Below, piece by piece: positions 21,939 through 31,601 of a DNA stretch of 64,000 nucleotides; position 1 is the first letter of the stretch; every line of letters starts with the position of its first letter. The DNA comes from Luteimonas saliphila (GTDB taxonomy: Bacteria > Pseudomonadota > Gammaproteobacteria > Xanthomonadales > Xanthomonadaceae). The notes below the pieces were generated by a model that worked only from the letters and a program-made list of their open reading frames with translations, was not told the origin of the DNA and ran no database searches. Position numbers and translations under genes: made by a program. The stretch covers positions 124,001 through 188,000 of the forward strand of contig NZ_JAETWA010000048.1 of NCBI RefSeq assembly GCF_016774335.1. The letters are read 5' to 3'.

Positions 21939-21954
21939 TTTTGGGGATTTCCGG

Positions 21955-23451
21955 ATGGGCCTGTTCGTTGGACTGGATGTGGGCACCCAGAGCGTCAAGC
22001 TGGTGGCCTACGATCCCGAGTCGCGCCAGATCATGGCGTCGGCGGGGCAGCCGCTCGATCTCGCCGCGGGCGACGACGGGAGCCGCGAGCAGCGGGCCGA
22101 CTGGTGGGTCGATGCGGTCCGCGCCTGCTTCGACCGGATCGATCCGGCGCTGCGCGCGCGGGTGGTCGCGATCGGCGTGTCCGGCCAGCAACATGGCTTC
22201 GTGCCGCTGGACCGCAGCGGCAGCGTGCTGGCGCCGGCCAAGCTGTGGTGCGACACCAGCACCAGCGTCGAATGCGACGAGATCATGGACGCGGCCGGCG
22301 GCGCGCAACGTTGCATCGAACTCGCGGGCAACCCGATCCTGGCCGGCTATACCGCCTCCAAGCTGCCGTGGACGCGCAAGCACCGCTCGCAGGCCTATGC
22401 GCGCCTGGCCACGATCCTGCTGCCGCACGACTACATCAACTACTGGCTGACCGGCGAGCTGTGGATGGAGCACGGCGACGCGTCCGGCACCGGCTGGCTC
22501 GACGTGCGTCGGCGTGCCTGGTCCCCCGAGCTGCTGACTGCGACCGATCCCGACCGCGACCTCGGCGCCTGCCTGCCGCCGCTGGTGGACGCCGGCACCC
22601 TGGTGTCGATCAAGCCTGCGCTGGCCGACGAACTCGGCCTGCCGCACGGCGTGCAGGTGGCGGCAGGCGGCGGCGACAACATGATGGCCGCGATCGGCAC
22701 CGGCAACGTGGTGCCGGGCGTGCTGAGCATGAGTCTGGGCACCTCGGGCACGCTGTTCACCTATGCCGACCGCCCGGTGGTCGATGACACCGGGCGTTGG
22801 GCCGCGTTCTGCGATTCCACCGGCGGCTGGCTGCCGCTGATCTGCACCATGAACTGCACCGTCGCCACCGAGGCGGTCGGCAGGCTGTGCGGGTTCTCGA
22901 CGAAGGAGGGCGACGCGCTGCTGGCCGGTACCCGCCCCGGCGCGGAAGGCCTGCTGATGCTGCCGTTCCTCAACGGCGAGCGCACTCCGGACCTGCCCCA
23001 CGGCCGCGGCAACCTGTTCGGCATGACCGGCACCAATCTCACCCCGGCCAACCTCTATCGCGCGGCGATGGAGGGGGCGATGTACAGCCTGAAGAACGGC
23101 TACGACGCGCTCGTCGACGGCGGCCTACGGTTCGAGGCGATCCGCCTGACCGGCGGCGGCAGCCAGAGCGCGGTGTGGCGGCAGATGGCCGCCGACATGT
23201 TCGGCCTGTCGGTCGACGTGCCGGAGCAGGCCGAGGGCGCGGCGTTCGGCGCCGCGCTGCAGGCGCTGTGGGCCGTGCAGCGTGCCGAGGGCGGCTGCGA
23301 TGGCGATCTCAATGCGCTGGCCGCCGCCCACGTGCGGCTGGACCCGCGGCTGGCGGCGCATCCGCATGCAGAGGCCACCGGCGCCTACGATGCGCAGTAC
23401 CAGCGATTCCTTTCCCACCTCGACGCGATCCGGCCGCTCTACGCGGATTGA
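21955..23451 (+). CDS. xylB: Xylulokinase
   Basis: It phosphorylates D-xylulose to D-xylulose 5-phosphate for the pentose phosphate pathway. The 498-residue FGGY-family kinase starts with the ATPase-fold motif [11 protein letters not shown], has [13 protein letters not shown], the catalytic base Asp241 in [11 protein letters not shown], the second-domain motif [14 protein letters not shown], and the usual length. The start ATG lies 16 bases after the proximal xyl-box; the leader offers GGGGA (21943-21947) as a ribosome site. xylA follows after 37 bases, so the two form an operon under XylR control (inference). Confidence 0.96.
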   Translation: MGLFVGLDVGTQSVKLVAYDPESRQIMASAGQPLDLAAGDDGSREQRADWWVDAVRACFDRIDPALRARVVAIGVSGQQHGFVPLDRSGSVLAPAKLWCDTSTSVECDEIMDAAGGAQRCIELAGNPILAGYTASKLPWTRKHRSQAYARLATILLPHDYINYWLTGELWMEHGDASGTGWLDVRRRAWSPELLTATDPDRDLGACLPPLVDAGTLVSIKPALADELGLPHGVQVAAGGGDNMMAAIGTGNVVPGVLSMSLGTSGTLFTYADRPVVDDTGRWAAFCDSTGGWLPLICTMNCTVATEAVGRLCGFSTKEGDALLAGTRPGAEGLLMLPFLNGERTPDLPHGRGNLFGMTGTNLTPANLYRAAMEGAMYSLKNGYDALVDGGLRFEAIRLTGGGSQSAVWRQMAADMFGLSVDVPEQAEGAAFGAALQALWAVQRAEGGCDGDLNALAAAHVRLDPRLAAHPHAEATGAYDAQYQRFLSHLDAIRPLYAD

Positions 23452-23488
23452 ACGCGCCTTTCCTCCACGACTCCACGGACACACCGCA

Positions 23489-24820
23489 ATGAGCAAGGCA
23501 TTCATCGGCGCGAAGGAATACTTCCCCGGCATCGGCGCCATTCCCTTCGAAGGCCCAGGTTCGGACAATCCCCTGGCGTACAAGGTCTACGACGCCGGCA
23601 AGAAGATCGGCGGCAAGACCATGCGCGAGCACCTGCGCTTCGCGGTCTGCTACTGGCACACCTTCACCAATGCGGGCGCCGACCCGTTCGGCCCGGGCAC
23701 GCGCCGCTTCCCCTGGGACGGCGGCGACGCGCTCGCTGCCGCCGAGGCCAAGGTGGATGCGGCGTTCGAGTTCATCACCAAGCTCGACGTGCCCTACTAC
23801 TGCTTCCACGACGTCGACCTGTCTCCGGACGCCGAGGACATCGGCCAGTACGAGAAGAACCTCAAGCACATGGTCGCGCTCGCCAAGGAGCGCCAGCAGG
23901 CCACCGGCGTCAAGCTGCTGTGGGGCACGGCGAACCTGTTCTCGCATCCGCGCTACATGAATGGCGCGTCGACCAACCCGGATTTCAACGTCGTCGCGCG
24001 CGCCGCGGTGCAGGTCAAGGCGGTGCTCGACGCGGTGGTGGAGCTGGGCGGCGAGCACTACGTATTCTGGGGCGGCCGCGAAGGCTACGCCTCGCTGCAC
24101 AACACCGACATGAAGCGCGAACTGGCGCACTTCGCCCGCTTCCTCGGCGCCTCGCGCGACTACGCGCGCAGCATCGGCTTCCAAGGCAAGTTCTTCATCG
24201 AGCCCAAGCCGATGGAGCCGATGAAGCACCAGTACGACTTCGATTCGGCCACGGTCGCCGGCTTCCTCAAGGAGCACGGCCTGGACAAGGACTTCATGCT
24301 CAACATCGAGGCCAACCACGCCACGCTGTCGGGCCACACCTTCGAGCACGACCTGCAGGTGGCGGCCGACCATGGCCTGCTCGGCAGCATCGACGCCAAC
24401 CGCGGCAACGCGCAGAACGGCTGGGACACCGACCAGTTCCCGACCGACCTGTACGACACCGTCGGCGCGATGATGGTGGTGCTGCGCCAGGGCGGCCTCG
24501 TCGGCGGCCTGAACTTCGACGCCAAGCCGCGCCGCGAGTCCACCGACATGGAGGACCTGTTCATCGCCCATATCGGCGGCATGGACGCGTTCGCGCGTGG
24601 TCTGGAAGTGGCGCACGCGCTGCTCGAGGATTCTCCGTGGGAGCAGTGGCGCAAGCAGCGCTACGCCAGCTTCGACGCCGGCGACGGCAAGGCGTTCGCC
24701 GATGGCAGGCTCGGCCTGGCCGATCTTGCGGCGCTGGCCGCGAAGGCCGGCGAACCGCAGCAGATCAGCGGCAAGCAGGAGCGCTACGAGAACCTGCTCA
24801 ACCAGTACCTGCTGCGCTGA
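23489..24820 (+). CDS. xylA: Xylose isomerase
   Basis: It converts D-xylose to D-xylulose. The 443-residue class II enzyme shows the active-site histidine region [12 protein letters not shown], the substrate-gating WGGREGY, metal ligands in [21 protein letters not shown] and SIDANRGN, and the C-terminal LLNQYLLR. The start [14 protein letters not shown] at 23489 lies 37 bases after xylB; an open frame continues upstream but overlaps xylB. It is convergent with the LacI-type regulator gene, 95 bases apart. Confidence 0.97.
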   Translation: MSKAFIGAKEYFPGIGAIPFEGPGSDNPLAYKVYDAGKKIGGKTMREHLRFAVCYWHTFTNAGADPFGPGTRRFPWDGGDALAAAEAKVDAAFEFITKLDVPYYCFHDVDLSPDAEDIGQYEKNLKHMVALAKERQQATGVKLLWGTANLFSHPRYMNGASTNPDFNVVARAAVQVKAVLDAVVELGGEHYVFWGGREGYASLHNTDMKRELAHFARFLGASRDYARSIGFQGKFFIEPKPMEPMKHQYDFDSATVAGFLKEHGLDKDFMLNIEANHATLSGHTFEHDLQVAADHGLLGSIDANRGNAQNGWDTDQFPTDLYDTVGAMMVVLRQGGLVGGLNFDAKPRRESTDMEDLFIAHIGGMDAFARGLEVAHALLEDSPWEQWRKQRYASFDAGDGKAFADGRLGLADLAALAAKAGEPQQISGKQERYENLLNQYLLR

Positions 24821-24915
24821 GCGGCGGTGGCGTGCCGGTCGCCGTGGAGGGATTCCCGCGCCTTCGGCCCGACACGCCGCGCCGGGCTCTCCCGGGCGCC
24901 CCGCGCGCCGGGAGG

Positions 24916-25971
24916 TCAGCGGGCCGGAGGCGCTACGGAATCGCGCTTGACCAGCTGATGGGGAATCACGTGGTCGACCAGCATGCGGGTACTGCGATCC
25001 TTGCGGCGGATGCTGCGCAACAGGATGTCGATCGCCGAGTCGGCCATCGCCGCGATCGGCTGGCGGATGGTGGTCAGTTCCGGCCACACGGTGGTGGCGG
25101 CCGAGGTGTCGTCGAAGCCGACCACCGACAGATCCCGCGGCACTTCCAGGTGGCGGCGGTGGGCGACCGACACCACGGCCGCGGCCATGTCGTCGTTGCT
25201 GGCGAAGATCGCCGTCGGCGGGGCCGGGTGGGCGAGCAGCTTTTCGGCGGCCTCGAGCCCGGAGCGGTAGGTGAAGTAGCCCGATTCGACCAGGGTTTCG
25301 TCGAGCGGAAGGCCGGCTTCGGCCAGCGCCGCCTGGAATCCCTCGAAGCGGCGCACGCTCGCGGTCTGGTTCGGATGCCCCTTGATGTAGCCGATGCGCT
25401 GGTGTCCGGCGGCGACCAGGTGGGCGGTGATCTCCTTGCTGGCGCGGAAATCGTCGATGCGCACGCAGGAGATGTCGTGGTTGAAGCGGCCCGACGCGAT
25501 CGCCACGACCGGCACCTCGGCATCGATGAATTCGGCGATCACGCCCTTCGACTCGCACAGCGGCGGCGGCAGGATCACGCCGGCCACGCGCTTGGCCAGC
25601 GTGCGCGCCGCCTGGCGCTGCGCGTTGGCGCCGAGCGTGTCCCAGGTGTCGATGACGAGCTGGGCCGCGGTACGGGTGGAGCCGCGCAACGCGCCGACCA
25701 GCAGTTCGCGCAGGTAGGCGCTGCTGGGATTGGTATAGATCAGTGCGACCCGGGTGTCCTGCGCGGTCGCCAGCGCGCTGGCCGCGAGGTTGGGGGTGTA
25801 GCCCAGCTCGCGCACCGCGCGCATCACCCGGTCGCGCGTGGTGTCGCGGACCTTGCCGTGGCCGTTGACCACGCGCGAGACCGTCATCGGCGACACCTTG
25901 GCCAGGGCCGCGACTTCGTCGAGCGTGACCGCCATTCCCTTGCGGCGCGCGGCTTTCCTCGGCTTCTGCAA
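24916..25971 (-). CDS. xylR: LacI-family transcriptional regulator, probable XylR repressor of the xylan regulon
   Basis: A 351-residue repressor with an N-terminal LacI helix-turn-helix (VTLDEVAALAKVSPMTVSRV, about residues 15-34) and hinge (GYTPNLAASAL), followed by a periplasmic-binding-protein-like effector domain (AIFASNDDMAAAVV, VVGFDDTSAA). The C terminus ends after VKRDSVAPPAR without the leucine-heptad tetramerisation helix of E. coli LacI, so a dimer is expected. The basic first 12 residues could be omitted if ATG at 25935 is used. Its place between xylA and the agu67A operon, and the xyl-boxes in the window, make it the XylR candidate; binding is inferred. Confidence 0.85.
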   Translation of the reverse strand: MQKPRKAARRKGMAVTLDEVAALAKVSPMTVSRVVNGHGKVRDTTRDRVMRAVRELGYTPNLAASALATAQDTRVALIYTNPSSAYLRELLVGALRGSTRTAAQLVIDTWDTLGANAQRQAARTLAKRVAGVILPPPLCESKGVIAEFIDAEVPVVAIASGRFNHDISCVRIDDFRASKEITAHLVAAGHQRIGYIKGHPNQTASVRRFEGFQAALAEAGLPLDETLVESGYFTYRSGLEAAEKLLAHPAPPTAIFASNDDMAAAVVSVAHRRHLEVPRDLSVVGFDDTSAATTVWPELTTIRQPIAAMADSAIDILLRSIRRKDRSTRMLVDHVIPHQLVKRDSVAPPAR

Positions 25972-26085
25972 TCTCGCTTCCCCTTGCCGCGCCGCGGCCG
26001 TCGGTGGTTCGGGCCGGCATGCGGCACGGTGCGCTGCGCGGACCCGGGTCCACCGCTACACGACCAGACATGAGGGCTTTCTAGG

Positions 26086-28305
26086 ATGTTACACACAACC
26101 GCCAACCGTCGACATCCGTCCGATCCCCCCGCTTGGCGCCGGCGCGCGGGCTGGGGGCGGGCTGCGCTCGCCTGCTGGCTGGTGCTGGCGGCTTGCCTGC
26201 AGACGGTCCACGCCGAGGACGGCTACGACCTCTGGCTGCGCTATGCCCCGGTGGAAGCGGAGGTCGCCGCCGACTATCGCGCGCGGTTGGCGCAGGTGGT
26301 GGCGCCGGCCACGAACCCGACCCAACGGTCCGCGCGCGACGAACTGGTGCGTGGCCTCGGCGACCTGCTGGGCAGCGCGCCGGCCCAGGCGGACGCCCCC
26401 GGTGGCGCGGGCGCGCTGCTTGTCGGCACGCCGGCGTCGCTGCCGGCCATCCGCCGGCTCCGGCTCGAACTCGATTCTCTGGGCGAGGAGGGTTACCTGA
26501 TCCGCAGCGTGGACGTCGGCGGCAACGCCGCCACCGTGGTCGCGGCCAACAGCGACACCGGTGCGCTCTACGGCGCGTTCCACCTGCTGCGGCTGGTGCA
26601 GGCCCGGCAGCCGATCGACGCGCTCGACCTGCGCGAAGCGCCCAAGGTCAGGCTGCGCGTGCTCAACCACTGGGACGACCTCGACCGCTATGTCGAACGC
26701 GGCTATTCCGGCCAGTCGATCTGGGACTGGCACAGGCTGCCCGACTGGCTCGATCCGCGCTACACCGATTACGCCCGCGCCAACGCCTCGATCGGCATCA
26801 ACGGCACGGTACTCAACAACGTCAACGCCAATGCGCAGATCCTGACCGCCCCCTACATCGAGAAGGTCGCCGCGCTCGCGGGCGTGATGCGTCCCTACGG
26901 GATCCGCGTGTACGTGAGCGCGCGCTTCAGCGCGCCGATGGAGATCGGCGGCCTGGACACCGCCGATCCGCTCGACCCGGCCGTGCGCCGCTGGTGGCAG
27001 GCCAAGGCCGACGAGATCTACGCCAGGGTGCCGGACTTCGGCGGTTTCCTGGTCAAGGCCAATTCCGAGGGCCAGCCCGGCCCGCAGGATTTCGGCCGCA
27101 CCCATGCCGACGGCGCCAACATGCTGGCCGAGGTGCTGGCGCCGTACGGGGGCATCGTGATGTGGCGCGCGTTCGTGTACTCGGACGAGGAGCCCGACGA
27201 CCGCCACAAGCAGGCCTATACCGAATTCGTGCCGCACGACGGCGAGTTCCGCGACAACGTGCTGGTGCAGGTCAAGAACGGCGCGATCGACTTCCAGCCG
27301 CGCGAACCGTTCCACCCGCTGTTCGGCGCGATGCCGAAGACGCCGCTGATGATGGAGTTCCAGATCACCAAGGAGTACCTGGGCTTCGCCACCCACCTGG
27401 TGTACCTGGGCCCGATGTACGAGGAGGTGCTGCGCGCCGACACGCACGCCAGGGGGGCGGGCTCGACGGTGGCGAAGGTGGTGGACGGTTCGCTCGAGGG
27501 CCATGCACTCAGCGGCATCGCCGGCGTCGCAAACATCGGCACGGACCGCAACTGGAGCGGCTCGCACTTCGACCAGGCCAACTGGTATGTCTTCGGCCGG
27601 ATGGCGTGGGACCCGTACCTCGATGCACGTGCGATCGCGGACGAATGGGCGCGCATGACCTTCACCGCCGATCCGGCATTCGTCGAGCCCGTGGTGGAGA
27701 TGATGATGACCTCGCACCAGGCGGCGGTGGATTACATGACACCGCTGGGCCTGCACCACCTGATGGGGCGCGGCCACCATTACGGCCCGGCGCCGTGGGT
27801 GGAGGGCGGTCCGCGTGCGGACTGGACCTCGGTGTACTTCCACCGCGCGACGAAGGAGGGGATCGGCTTCGACCGCACCACCTCGGGCAGCGACGCGGTC
27901 TCGCAGTACGCGCCGCCGGTGGCCGAGGTGTTCAACGATCCCGCGCGCGTGCCCGAGGACTTCCTGCTGTGGTTCCACCACCGCAAGTGGAACGATCGCA
28001 CCGCGTCAGGACGCGCGGTGTGGGACGAACTGGTGCATCGCTACTCGCGCGGCGTCGGCCAGGTGGCGCGGATGCGCGACACCTGGAGTGGGCTCGACGA
28101 ATACGTGGATCCCGAACGCCACCACCAGGTCGATCGCTTCCTGGCGATCCAGCAGAAAGAGGCAAAGTGGTGGCGCGACGCCAGCATCGCCTACTTCCAG
28201 ACCTTCTCCGGCCTGCCGCTGCCCGAGGGCGAAGCCCCGCCGCCGCAATCGCTGGAGTACTACAAGTCGCTCGAATTCCCGAACGCGCCGGGGAACACGC
28301 AGTGA
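26086..28305 (+). CDS. agu67A: GH67 alpha-glucuronidase
   Basis: It removes (4-O-methyl)-D-glucuronic acid from the non-reducing end of xylo-oligosaccharides. The 739-residue protein has a signal peptide ending near ACLQTVHAED, an N-terminal beta domain, the GH67 barrel with catalytic-acid Glu of KANSEGQPGPQD (about 328), the base pair Asp in NGAIDFQ (402) and Glu in ITKEY (430), and the C-terminal helical domain (PPQSLEYYKSL). Residue assignments rest on the Cellvibrio enzyme. It is the first gene of a six-gene operon and is divergent from xylR with 114 bases between starts; no clear xyl-box is visible there. Its stop overlaps the next start. Confidence 0.95.
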   Translation: MLHTTANRRHPSDPPAWRRRAGWGRAALACWLVLAACLQTVHAEDGYDLWLRYAPVEAEVAADYRARLAQVVAPATNPTQRSARDELVRGLGDLLGSAPAQADAPGGAGALLVGTPASLPAIRRLRLELDSLGEEGYLIRSVDVGGNAATVVAANSDTGALYGAFHLLRLVQARQPIDALDLREAPKVRLRVLNHWDDLDRYVERGYSGQSIWDWHRLPDWLDPRYTDYARANASIGINGTVLNNVNANAQILTAPYIEKVAALAGVMRPYGIRVYVSARFSAPMEIGGLDTADPLDPAVRRWWQAKADEIYARVPDFGGFLVKANSEGQPGPQDFGRTHADGANMLAEVLAPYGGIVMWRAFVYSDEEPDDRHKQAYTEFVPHDGEFRDNVLVQVKNGAIDFQPREPFHPLFGAMPKTPLMMEFQITKEYLGFATHLVYLGPMYEEVLRADTHARGAGSTVAKVVDGSLEGHALSGIAGVANIGTDRNWSGSHFDQANWYVFGRMAWDPYLDARAIADEWARMTFTADPAFVEPVVEMMMTSHQAAVDYMTPLGLHHLMGRGHHYGPAPWVEGGPRADWTSVYFHRATKEGIGFDRTTSGSDAVSQYAPPVAEVFNDPARVPEDFLLWFHHRKWNDRTASGRAVWDELVHRYSRGVGQVARMRDTWSGLDEYVDPERHHQVDRFLAIQQKEAKWWRDASIAYFQTFSGLPLPEGEAPPPQSLEYYKSLEFPNAPGNTQ

Positions 28306-30305
28306 GTCGCAGCGCGTCCCGCGCCGGTGCGGCGCGCGTGCTGCTCGCGGGGATCGCGCTGTCGTGCGCGGCGCTCGCCGCGCCTGCCGCCGCCACGGAC
28401 GCCGTCGGCGGCGAACCTCCGCCGCTGCTCCACCCGATGTTCGACGACCACGCCGTGCTCCAGCGCGACTCGCCCGTGCGCGTGTACGGCGTGGCGCCCG
28501 CGGGCGAGACGGTGCGGGTGGAATTCGCCGGGCGGCGCGCGCGCGCGCGCGCGGGTGGCGACGGCCGCTGGGAAGCCGAGCTGCCGGCCCTCGCGGCCGG
28601 TGGACCGCACACGCTGCTGGTGACGGCCGGCAACCGTACCCAGCGCGTGTCCGACGTGCTGGTCGGCGACGTGTGGCTGTGCTCGGGCCAGTCGAACATG
28701 GAGCTGCAGGTCTGGCGCGCACTCGACGCGCGCGCCGAGATCGCGGGCGCCGGCAACGATCGCATCCGCATGTTCACCGTGCCGCAGGTGTCGGACGTGG
28801 TGCCGAAGGCGCACTTTTCCGAAGCGGTGGAATGGCAGCCGGTGAACAGCGAGACGGTACGCGAGTTCTCCGCCGCCTGCTACTTCTTCGCGCGCGAGCT
28901 GCAGAAGCAGGTCGACGTGCCGATGGGCCTGATCGACGCGTCCTGGGGCGGGTCGCGGATCCAGGCCTGGACCAGCGGCGAGGCGCTGCGGACGCTCGGC
29001 GACTACGACGCGGAACTCGACGTGCTGGGTCGCTATGCCGACGACGCCGTTGCCGCGGTGGGCGACTGGGGCGCACTCTGGCAGGACTGGTGGTCGGCGC
29101 GCGAAGGCGTCGACGCCGACGACCGGCCCTGGGCCACCGGCGATGTCGCCGGGCCATGGCGCGACGCGCCTGCGCAACTGGGCGCCTGGGAGCGCTGGGG
29201 CGTACGGGAGCTGGCCGAGTTCAACGGCATGGTCTGGTACCGCACGACGGTCGAACTCGATGCCGCGCAGGCCGCGCAGGGCGCGACCCTGGTGCTGGGG
29301 CCGGCGGACGAGATCGACATGACGTGGGTCAACGGCCGCGGCGTGGGCAGCACCTACGGCGCCGGCTCGGGCCGCGAGTACGCGCTGCCCGCCGGCCTGC
29401 TGCGCGCGGGCGAGAACACGATCGTGGTCAACGTGCTCGACACCTACCGCGACGGCGGCCTGGCCGGCCCGGCGTCGGCGCACGCGCTGCGCCTGGCCGA
29501 CGGCAGCCAGGTGCCGCTCGACGGCGGCTGGCGCTATCGGGTGGTGCCGCCGGAACTGGGCACGCCGCCGCGCGCGCCATGGCAGAGCGCAGCCGGCCTG
29601 TCGACGCTGTACAACGGCATGATCGCGCCGATCGGCCGCTACGGCCTGCGCGGCGCGCTGTGGTACCAGGGCGAGTCGAACACGTTCGAGCACGACCGCT
29701 ACGCGGATCTGTTGCGCGCGCTGCGCAGCGACTGGCGCGACCGGTTCGGCGACGGCCTGCCGCTGCTGGTGGTGCAACTGGCGAACTACGGCGCAGCGCC
29801 CACCGCGCCCGCGGACAGCGACTGGGCGTCCCTGCGCGAAGCGCAGCGCGCGGTCGCGGCGGAGGATCCGCGCACCGGGCTCGCGGTCGCCATCGACATC
29901 GGCGACCGCTACGACATCCATCCCACCAACAAGCAGGAACTGGGGCGCCGGCTGGCGCGCGTCGCGCGGCACGTGGTCTACGGAGAGCCGCTGCCGCCGT
30001 CCGGACCGGTCGCCGCCGCGGCCTCGCGCAACGGCCACGCGGTGGTGGTGCGGTTCGACGACGTCAGCGACGGGGTGGTGGCCTACGGCGCCGACGGTCC
30101 GATCGGCTTCGAGCTGTGCGGCGCCGATGCCGGCAGTTGCCGCTATGCGCAGGCGGAACTGTCGAACGATCGCGTCGCGTTGCGTGCGCCCGGCGCAGGC
30201 GTTGCCACGCGCGTGCGCTACTGCTGGGCCGACAGCCCCGTCTGCACCCTGTTCGACGGCACCGGCCTGCCGGCCGGGCCGTTCGAACTTCCCGTGACTC
30301 CATGA
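28302..30305 (+). CDS. SGNH-family acetylesterase (sialate O-acetylesterase type), probable xylan deacetylase
   Basis: A 667-residue exported carbohydrate esterase. GTG at 28302 overlaps the agu67A stop by four bases (GTGA). After a signal peptide ([19 protein letters not shown]) come an Ig-like segment, the SGNH block [10 protein letters not shown] with nucleophile Ser131, an inserted jelly-roll-like region (about 310-430, [13 protein letters not shown] to GGWRYRVVP), LWYQGESNT, and block V with Asp538 and His540 in DIHPTNK. The family name comes from sialate esterases, but in xylan loci such enzymes are linked to removing acetyl groups from glucuronoxylan. A GC dinucleotide tract at about 28535-28553 encodes an Arg-Ala repeat. 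Confidence 0.88.
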   Translation: MSRSASRAGAARVLLAGIALSCAALAAPAAATDAVGGEPPPLLHPMFDDHAVLQRDSPVRVYGVAPAGETVRVEFAGRRARARAGGDGRWEAELPALAAGGPHTLLVTAGNRTQRVSDVLVGDVWLCSGQSNMELQVWRALDARAEIAGAGNDRIRMFTVPQVSDVVPKAHFSEAVEWQPVNSETVREFSAACYFFARELQKQVDVPMGLIDASWGGSRIQAWTSGEALRTLGDYDAELDVLGRYADDAVAAVGDWGALWQDWWSAREGVDADDRPWATGDVAGPWRDAPAQLGAWERWGVRELAEFNGMVWYRTTVELDAAQAAQGATLVLGPADEIDMTWVNGRGVGSTYGAGSGREYALPAGLLRAGENTIVVNVLDTYRDGGLAGPASAHALRLADGSQVPLDGGWRYRVVPPELGTPPRAPWQSAAGLSTLYNGMIAPIGRYGLRGALWYQGESNTFEHDRYADLLRALRSDWRDRFGDGLPLLVVQLANYGAAPTAPADSDWASLREAQRAVAAEDPRTGLAVAIDIGDRYDIHPTNKQELGRRLARVARHVVYGEPLPPSGPVAAAASRNGHAVVVRFDDVSDGVVAYGADGPIGFELCGADAGSCRYAQAELSNDRVALRAPGAGVATRVRYCWADSPVCTLFDGTGLPAGPFELPVTP

Positions 30306-30324
30306 TCGAAGACGACCACGCCCG

Positions 30325-31581
30325 ATGAGCACCACTGCTTCTACCGAAACCACGACCCACGGTTCGCGCAACGATCGCGAGATCGTCGACGCGAAAGTCA
30401 TCGTCACCTGCCCGGGGCGCAACTTCGTCACCCTCAAGATCACCACCCGGTCGGGCGTGTACGGACTGGGCGATGCAACCCTCAACGGGCGCGAGCTGGC
30501 CGTGGCCTCGTATCTGCAGGAGCACGTGGTGCCGAACCTGATCGGCCGCGATGCGGGGCGGATCGAGGACACCTGGCAGTTCCTCTACCGCGGCGCGTAC
30601 TGGCGGCGCGGACCGGTGACGATGAGCGCGATCGCGGCGGTCGACGTCGCACTGTGGGACATCCTCGGCAAGATGGCGGGGATGCCGGTGTACCAACTGC
30701 TCGGCGGCCGCTCGCGCGAGGGCGCGCTGGTGTACGGCCACGCCAACGGCCGCGACATCGCCGAGGCCTCGGACGCGGTCGGCAAGTTCATCGAGCAGGG
30801 ATTCCTGGCGGTGCGCGCACAGTGCGGGGTGCCGGGCATCAAGAAGGCCTACGGCATTTCCAACGCCAAGGGCTACGAGCCGGCCGAAAGCGAGCTGCCG
30901 CTGGAGACGACCTGGAATACGCCGCGCTACCTGGATGTGGTGCCGAAGCTGTTCGAACAGCTGCGCGCCGACCACGGCCCGGACGTGGAACTGCTGCACG
31001 ACGTGCACCACCGCCTCACCCCGATCGAGGCTGCGCGCCTGGCGAAGTCGATCGAGCCCTACCGGCTGTTCTGGCTGGAAGACGCGACCCCGGCCGAGAA
31101 CCAGAAATCGTTCGAACTGATCCGCCACCACTCGGTCACCGCGCTGGCCGTGGGTGAGGTGTTCAACTCGATCTGGGACTGCAAGCACCTGATCGAGAAT
31201 CAGCTGATCGACTACATCCGCACCACCATCGTCCACGGCGGCGGCATCACCCACCTGCGCCGGCTGGCCGATTTCGCCGCGCTGCACCAGGTGCGCACCG
31301 GCTTCCACGGCGCCACCGACCTGTCGCCGGTGACGATGGGCGCTGCGCTGCACTTCGACACCTGGGTGCCGAACTTCGGCATCCAGGAATACATGTTCCA
31401 CACCGACGAGACCGATGAGGTGTTCCCGCACGACTACGTGCTGCGCGACGGGCGCCTGCATGTGGGCGACACGCCGGGCATCGGTGTGGACATCGACGAG
31501 GCGCTGGCGGCGAAGTATCCGTACGCGCCGAAACAACTGCCGATAGCGCGCCTGGAAGACGGCGCGATGTGGGACTGGTGA
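30325..31581 (+). CDS. manD: D-mannonate dehydratase, enolase superfamily (ManD/RspA type)
   Basis: It dehydrates D-mannonate to 2-keto-3-deoxy-D-gluconate, the step after UxaC and UxuB in glucuronate breakdown. The 418-residue protein has the enolase-superfamily capping domain and barrel with metal ligands Asp226 (LHDVHH), Glu252 (WLEDATP) and Glu278 (AVGEVFN), and the acid/base His of TGFHGATD. It is not related to the UxuA fold used by E. coli. Position in an operon with uxuB supports true mannonate dehydratase rather than the low-activity homologues of this family. The start is 19 bases after the esterase gene. Confidence 0.9.
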   Translation: MSTTASTETTTHGSRNDREIVDAKVIVTCPGRNFVTLKITTRSGVYGLGDATLNGRELAVASYLQEHVVPNLIGRDAGRIEDTWQFLYRGAYWRRGPVTMSAIAAVDVALWDILGKMAGMPVYQLLGGRSREGALVYGHANGRDIAEASDAVGKFIEQGFLAVRAQCGVPGIKKAYGISNAKGYEPAESELPLETTWNTPRYLDVVPKLFEQLRADHGPDVELLHDVHHRLTPIEAARLAKSIEPYRLFWLEDATPAENQKSFELIRHHSVTALAVGEVFNSIWDCKHLIENQLIDYIRTTIVHGGGITHLRRLADFAALHQVRTGFHGATDLSPVTMGAALHFDTWVPNFGIQEYMFHTDETDEVFPHDYVLRDGRLHVGDTPGIGVDIDEALAAKYPYAPKQLPIARLEDGAMWDW

Positions 31582-31601
31582 GACAACCGAGGGGAATGCA
31601 G

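Larger units (their letters stand above)
21621..21954. other. 334-base regulatory region upstream of xylB
   Basis: This non-coding stretch begins with three GACGCA hexamers (21621-21638) after the cho-like gene and holds a XylR-type operator, a terminator-like hairpin with seven T residues, and a second operator ending 16 bases before xylB. No ORF with coding character was seen. A clear -35/-10 pair could not be assigned. Confidence 0.7.

Noticed and set aside
26050..26060. Partial xyl-box in the xylR-agu67A gap
   Set aside because: On the minus strand only about 7 of 14 positions match, with no symmetry; not strong enough to call.
28260..30572. Long minus-strand open frame over the esterase gene
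   Set aside because: Low-complexity, no motif, and fully opposite a gene with conserved SGNH residues; a shadow of codon bias.
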